Below, piece by piece: positions 62,178 to 64,000 of a DNA stretch of 64,000 bases; position 1 is the stretch's first letter; each line of letters begins with the position of its first letter. Origin of the DNA: CAYYTU01 sp964474655 (GTDB lineage Bacteria > Chloroflexota > Anaerolineae > B4-G1); assembly GCA_964474655.1 (NCBI GenBank), contig CAYYTU010000003.1, positions 62,001-126,000 on the forward strand, given 5' to 3'. The position numbers and the translations under genes are program-made. The notes under the pieces were generated by a model. The model saw only the letters and a list, made by a program, of their open reading frames with translations, made no database searches and was not told the origin of the DNA.

Positions 62178-62711
62178 ATGCTATCTATGAAGCCGATTTT
62201 TGCAGCTGTCGTGACCGTCAGCGACAAAGGCTACGCCGGCGAGCGCGAGGACATCAGCGGGCCGGTCCTGGCCGAGCTGCTGCGCGAGATGGGCGCCGAG
62301 GTGGTCCGTCAGGAGGTGGTGCCGGACGAGCGCGATCAGATCGAGCAGCTGTTGATCGAGCTGGTCGACGAGACGGGGGTCGATCTGGTGATGACCACCG
62401 GCGGCACCGGCGCCACCCCGCGCGACGTCACGCCGGAGGCCACGCGGGCCGTGATCGAGCGAGAGATGCCGGGGCTGGCCGAGGCAGTGCGTTTCACCGG
62501 CTATCGGAGCACGCCCCTGGCCGTGCTCTCGCGGGGCACTTCGGGACTTCGTGGCCGCACGCTGATCGTCAACCTGCCCGGCAGCCCCAACGCGGTCCGC
62601 GATGGGATGGAAACACTGGCGCCGATTCTACCTCACGCGGTTCGGATGACCCGCGGCAAGCATACCGAACATCATCATCACGAGCACGAGGAGGAGAGTT
62701 ACCATGCGTAA
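62178..62711 (+). CDS. Molybdopterin adenylyltransferase-like protein MoaB/MogA
   Basis: The protein has 177 residues. AAVVTVSDKGYAGEREDISG is the family start, LVMTTGGTGATPRDVTPEAT the molybdopterin-binding core, and LIVNLPGSPNAV a third motif. These proteins adenylylate molybdopterin before metal insertion. The C-terminal tail is rich in His and Glu (KHTEHHHHEHEEESYHA), which may bind metal ions and is not a usual family feature. moeA begins 8 bp before its stop, so the two are translationally coupled. ATG 62187 (MKPIF) is an alternative start. Confidence 0.92.
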   Translation: MLSMKPIFAAVVTVSDKGYAGEREDISGPVLAELLREMGAEVVRQEVVPDERDQIEQLLIELVDETGVDLVMTTGGTGATPRDVTPEATRAVIEREMPGLAEAVRFTGYRSTPLAVLSRGTSGLRGRTLIVNLPGSPNAVRDGMETLAPILPHAVRMTRGKHTEHHHHEHEEESYHA

Positions 62712-63942
62712 CCAGAAGCGCCCGGTACTGAACGTCGAGGAAGCCCAAGAGCACATCCTTTCCAGCGTGGAGGTGCTGGAGCCGGAGCTGGTGGAGGTGC
62801 TGGAGGCCGCCGAGCGCGTGCTGGCCGAGGAGGTCGCTGCCGACCGGGACATCCCGCCGGTGACCAACGCCGCCATGGACGGCTACGCCGTGCGCGGCGC
62901 CGATATGCGCGGTGACACCGTGCGCTTGCGCGTGGTGGGCGAGGTAGCGGCCGGTCACATGCCAGAGCGCAGCGTCGGCCGGGGCGAGGCGATGCGCATC
63001 ATGACCGGCGCGCCGGTGCCCGCGGGCGCCGACACAGTGGTGCGGTTCGAGCGCACGAGGTCAGATGGCGACTGGGTGGAGGTATTGAAGCCGCCCTCGC
63101 CCGGTAAGAACGTCCGGCAGGCCGGCGAGGACGTGCGCCAGGGCCAGGTCGTGTTGCGGCCGGGCCAGGTGCTGCGCCCGCAGGAGATCGGCATGCTGGC
63201 CGCGCTGGGCCACCTGGAGGTGGCCGTGATCCGGCGGCCGCGCGTGGCAATCCTCGGCACCGGCGACGAGGTGGTCCCGCCCGAGCAGACGCCCGCCCCC
63301 GGCCAGATCCGCGACGCCAACTCCTACACCGTCGCGGCCCAGGTGCAGCGTTACGGCGGCCTCCCGCTGCTTTTGGGCGTGGCTCACGACGAAGAAGCGT
63401 TGGTGCGCGAGGGCGTGCGCAAGGCACTGGATCAAGGGGCCGATTTCATCATCACCTCCGGCGGCGTCTCCGTGGGCGACTTCGACCTGGTCAAGCAGGT
63501 GATGAACGCCGAGGGCCAGATGCATTTCTGGTCGCTGAATATGAAGCCGGGCCGCCCGATGGCGTTCGGCGATATCGGCCCTTCGACAGGCTCAGGACGC
63601 CGCGTCCCCTTACTGGGCCTGCCGGGCAATCCGGTCGCGGCCATGGTCAGCACCGCGCTCTACGCCCGCCCGGCGCTACTGAAGATGGAGGGCTTCACCA
63701 ACTGGTCGTGGCCCACGGTCACGGCGCGGCTGAGCGAGCCGATCGGGCGCAAGGATGGCCGCCGTCACTACCTGCGGGTGATGTTACGCGAGACCGACGC
63801 CGGCTACGAGGCGACGCTGACCGGCGACCAGGGCTCCGGCATCCTCAACTCGCTGGTGCAGGCCGACGGCCTGGCCGTGATTCCGGAGGACGCCCGGCAC
63901 CTGCCAGCCGGTTCTCAGGTCGAGGTGCTCTTGCTGGAGTGA
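62704..63942 (+). CDS. moeA: Molybdopterin molybdenumtransferase MoeA
   Basis: The protein has 412 residues. It inserts molybdate into adenylylated molybdopterin. Family motifs: RDIPPVTNAAMDGYAVRGAD, MRIMTGAPVPAGADTVVRFE, GTGDEVVPPEQTPAPGQIRD, FIITSGGVSVGDFDLVKQVM, MKPGRPMAFG and LLGLPGNPVAAMVS. Between the last two, MoeA normally runs directly into the GLPGNP strand; here DIGPSTGSGRRVP is inserted, encoded by CCTTCGACAGGCTCAGGA at about 63576, the core of a common bacterial intergenic repeat. The frame is kept. The MoeA start has GAGGAGGAG upstream. Confidence 0.95.
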   Translation: MRNQKRPVLNVEEAQEHILSSVEVLEPELVEVLEAAERVLAEEVAADRDIPPVTNAAMDGYAVRGADMRGDTVRLRVVGEVAAGHMPERSVGRGEAMRIMTGAPVPAGADTVVRFERTRSDGDWVEVLKPPSPGKNVRQAGEDVRQGQVVLRPGQVLRPQEIGMLAALGHLEVAVIRRPRVAILGTGDEVVPPEQTPAPGQIRDANSYTVAAQVQRYGGLPLLLGVAHDEEALVREGVRKALDQGADFIITSGGVSVGDFDLVKQVMNAEGQMHFWSLNMKPGRPMAFGDIGPSTGSGRRVPLLGLPGNPVAAMVSTALYARPALLKMEGFTNWSWPTVTARLSEPIGRKDGRRHYLRVMLRETDAGYEATLTGDQGSGILNSLVQADGLAVIPEDARHLPAGSQVEVLLLE

Positions 63943-63944
63943 GT

Positions 63945-63991
63945 GGTGGTAGGTTGGTAGGCTGGTAGATTGGTAAATTGGTAGTTGGTAC
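63945..63991. repeat. Short tandem repeat of TTGGTAG type after moeA
   Basis: TTGGTAGGCTGGTAGATTGG and TAAATTGGTAGTTGGTA are seven- to eight-base units repeated about six times directly after the moeA stop codon. No terminator precedes the window end. Confidence 0.7.
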
Positions 63992-64000
63992 GTCATTATA

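Overview
The window reads as chromosomal DNA of a Chloroflexota bacterium (Anaerolineae-like), probably from an uncultured or draft genome. This is inference, based on: GC-rich monoderm-style gene content with no LPS genes; a baeRF-type release-factor-like protein; a large-type SRP RNA; ClpB and ClpC side by side; secreted proteins with Thr/Pro-rich linkers; many short palindromic repeats; and a very large set of GT-C membrane glycosyltransferases with extracellular beta-sandwich domains. No ribosomal RNA, phage, transposase gene or CRISPR array was seen.

Layout. 1-3.2 kb: the tail of a flavodiiron-type protein, a palindromic element, a ThiS/MoaD-like protein with a damaged 5' end, a broken DUF438-hemerythrin-PAS gene and a DUF166 gene. 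3.4-14.2 kb: glgC (minus), then a protein-quality-control block on the plus strand: DnaJ/CbpA-type co-chaperone, HtrA protease, baeRF-type protein, clpB and clpC. 14.2-19.1 kb (minus): degV and a four-gene set of two GT-C membrane proteins, a zinc-ribbon membrane protein and a 65-residue membrane protein. 19.1-20.1 kb: palindromic elements and the SRP RNA. 20.2-24.6 kb: a G5/3D cell-wall protein, rsmA (ksgA), a cohesin-like/LysM lipoprotein and a sugar epimerase. 24.7-30 kb: a translation block with tmRNA, tRNA-Arg, two tRNA-Ser, serS, greA and lysS.

30.4-34 kb: a secreted repeat protein, a beta-sandwich membrane protein, purine nucleoside phosphorylase and a PH-like membrane protein. 34.1-53.1 kb is the most striking part. 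A minus-strand array holds seven consecutive paralogous GT-C membrane proteins of 750-970 residues, mostly joined by 4-bp start/stop overlaps, and ends in an O-antigen-ligase/polymerase-like protein. Each GT-C protein carries two or three copies of one C-terminal beta-sandwich domain (about 17 copies counting a stand-alone one at 31.6 kb). This looks like an undescribed surface-glycan or glycoprotein assembly system. 53.1-60.4 kb (minus): uracil-DNA glycosylase, a second greA, undecaprenol/diacylglycerol kinase, ybeY, a PgpH-type HD phosphohydrolase, yqeY, rpsU, a HIT protein, mtaB and a lipoprotein. 60.5-64 kb: tandem and nested palindromic repeats, a methyltransferase, and the molybdopterin genes moaB and moeA.

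A second theme is small mobile-like DNA. At least four families of 70-180 bp elements with terminal inverted repeats are present. One is inserted inside another, one abuts a damaged start codon, one lies in the dnaJ leader, and two repeat-derived peptides lie inside the moeA and mtaB reading frames.
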